Positions 5,707-6,384 of a stretch of DNA of 6,384 nucleotides are shown piece by piece. Source of the DNA: Lachnospiraceae bacterium (GTDB taxonomy: Bacteria; Bacillota; Clostridia; Lachnospirales; Lachnospiraceae); assembly GCA_024697505.1 (NCBI GenBank), contig JAILFQ010000368.1, positions 1 to 6,384 of the forward strand, read 5' to 3'. The stretch's first letter is position 1, and each line of letters opens with the position of its first letter. Under the pieces are notes generated by a model that made no database searches, had not been told where the DNA came from, and saw nothing but the letters and a program-made list of their open reading frames with translations. A program made the position numbers and the translations under genes.

Positions 5707-5765
5707 AAAAGGCCTGTGCCGCATACACAAACCCTTTTCGGGAAGTGCTGCGGCACAGGTCTTTT
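5707..5765. terminator. Strong bidirectional intrinsic terminator between convergent genes
   Basis: Arm 5707-5723 pairs with arm 5749-5765 over 17 bp, with a core of 11 perfect pairs (CCTGTGCCGCA with TGCGGCACAGG), one G-T pair, then G-C and four A-T pairs. The 25-nt loop can fold further through CAC/GTG (5726-5728 with 5745-5747) and CCC/GGG (5732-5734 with 5740-5742). A T-rich run follows on the plus strand (TCTTTTGTT from 5760). On the minus strand a longer T-rich tract follows (5710 down to 5691). It would stop transcription of the exchanger from the left and of the lipoprotein gene from the right. Confidence 0.93.
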
Positions 5766-5801
5766 GTTATGGTTTATAAAAAGTAAGAAGATGTTGGCAA
5801 A

Positions 5802-6368
5802 TCAATCTAATGTACAAATGCCATCCTTTTCAACAGTGAGTATGTTTTCATTTGCTTCAAGAGCTTTCATTACAGTTTCAAGGCTCTCGTCATCTGTTGC
5901 ATCAAGGCACTTAAAGGCATACATGCTAAAGTTTTCGTAGTCGTAAACAAGTTCAAGATTATTCTCTTCCATAAGAGCCTTAAGATCTTCCTCGGAGAAT
6001 TTTTCTTCTACACTTACAAGAACTACATTTGTAAAAATATCTTTTACTTCCCAGTCGAAAGTACCTGTTTCTTCATTAAAATGATCCCAACGTCCGCTCA
6101 GATCGCAGAACTCATCTCCAAACTCCGAAAGATCCAGGTCTTCCCAGTCAAGTTCCTCAGTACTTATTACATAATAGTCCTGCTTATCTTCGCCTTCGCT
6201 CATAACAAGCTTTTCATCCTGTGTTGCATAAGCAAAAGCCTTCATCTCATCTTTTGGAGTTGCCTCCGATTCGTTCTGAGAAACGTTTTTTTTTGCACCT
6301 CCGCATGCTGTTAATGCAAGTGTTGCAATAAGTGCACATCCTGTTATTATTAATGCTCTTTTTCTCAT
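5802..6368 (-). CDS. Small acidic lipoprotein with a C-terminal ferredoxin-like (beta-alpha-beta-beta-alpha-beta) domain, function unknown
   Basis: This 188-residue protein starts with a short basic N-terminus, a hydrophobic helix and the lipobox LTAC with the lipid-modified Cys at 22. It should therefore be secreted and anchored on the outer face of the membrane. Residues 23-45 are a polar linker. Residues 46-112 are strongly acidic with several Trp and Tyr and match nothing I recognise. Residues 114-186 alternate strand VVLVSV, helix SEEDLKALMEE, strand LELVYDY, strand MYAFKCL, helix ESLETVMKALEAN and strand ILTVEKDG. That order resembles the prodomains of subtilisin-like proteases (inhibitor I9/fervidolysin type), but no protease domain follows. 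Three further Cys (88, 154, 185) are present. ATG 6368 has AGGA 6 nt upstream. Its promoter lies beyond the window. I do not assign a function. Confidence 0.88.
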   Translation of the reverse strand: MRKRALIITGCALIATLALTACGGAKKNVSQNESEATPKDEMKAFAYATQDEKLVMSEGEDKQDYYVISTEELDWEDLDLSEFGDEFCDLSGRWDHFNEETGTFDWEVKDIFTNVVLVSVEEKFSEEDLKALMEENNLELVYDYENFSMYAFKCLDATDDESLETVMKALEANENILTVEKDGICTLD

Positions 6369-6384
6369 GTGATATCCTCTCTTT

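Noticed and set aside
5608..5940. 110-codon plus-strand open frame spanning the end of the exchanger, the terminator and part of the lipoprotein gene
   Set aside because: It crosses a strong terminator hairpin and overlaps two supported genes; no initiation signal was seen.
1..6384. CRISPR array, mobile element, tRNA or rRNA
   Set aside because: No regularly spaced repeats, transposase motifs, terminal inverted repeats or tRNA-like cloverleaf sequence were seen on either strand by eye.

Overview
The window looks like chromosomal DNA from a low-to-moderate G+C Gram-positive bacterium (Firmicutes). A Clostridia or Lachnospiraceae-like genome is my best guess. The reasons are strong AGGAG-type ribosome binding sites, one TTG start, A/T-rich intergenic DNA and a small lipoprotein with a Gram-positive style lipobox. 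No rRNA, tRNA, insertion sequence, phage gene or CRISPR array was seen, and neighbouring genes look alike in base and codon use, so nothing suggests recent transfer. The taxonomic guess is inference.

Layout. Positions 1-4430 carry five genes on the minus strand, read from right to left. They are surE (4430-3717), a two-domain protein joining a 5'(3')-deoxyribonucleotidase-type HAD domain to a guanylate-kinase-like domain (3638-2514), two tandem DHH/DHHA1 phosphoesterase paralogues (2503-1571 and 1550-576), and the start of an RDD-family membrane protein (473 to beyond the window edge). Gaps are 78, 10, 20 and 102 bp with no convincing terminator, so at least the first four are probably one operon. 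A promoter and a structured 5' leader precede surE. Positions 4431-4663 form a divergent promoter region. A CaCA-family sodium/calcium exchanger runs rightward from 4664 to 5671. It meets a convergent acidic lipoprotein gene (6368-5802) at a strong bidirectional terminator (5707-5765).

How the genes may work together. Four consecutive minus-strand genes carry phosphate-ester hydrolase domains acting on nucleotides or very short oligonucleotides. The DHH proteins are of the NrnA/pAp-phosphatase type, SurE is a nucleoside monophosphate phosphatase, and the fusion protein begins with a deoxyribonucleotidase domain. A plausible reading is a route that breaks nano-RNA, pAp or linear dinucleotides into mononucleotides and then nucleosides. 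The most unusual item is the fusion protein. Its guanylate-kinase-like half keeps most of the GMP-side signature but has a damaged P-loop, so it may sense or bind nucleotide rather than act as a kinase. The second item is the surE leader, where one short segment can pair either with an upstream arm or with the Shine-Dalgarno sequence.
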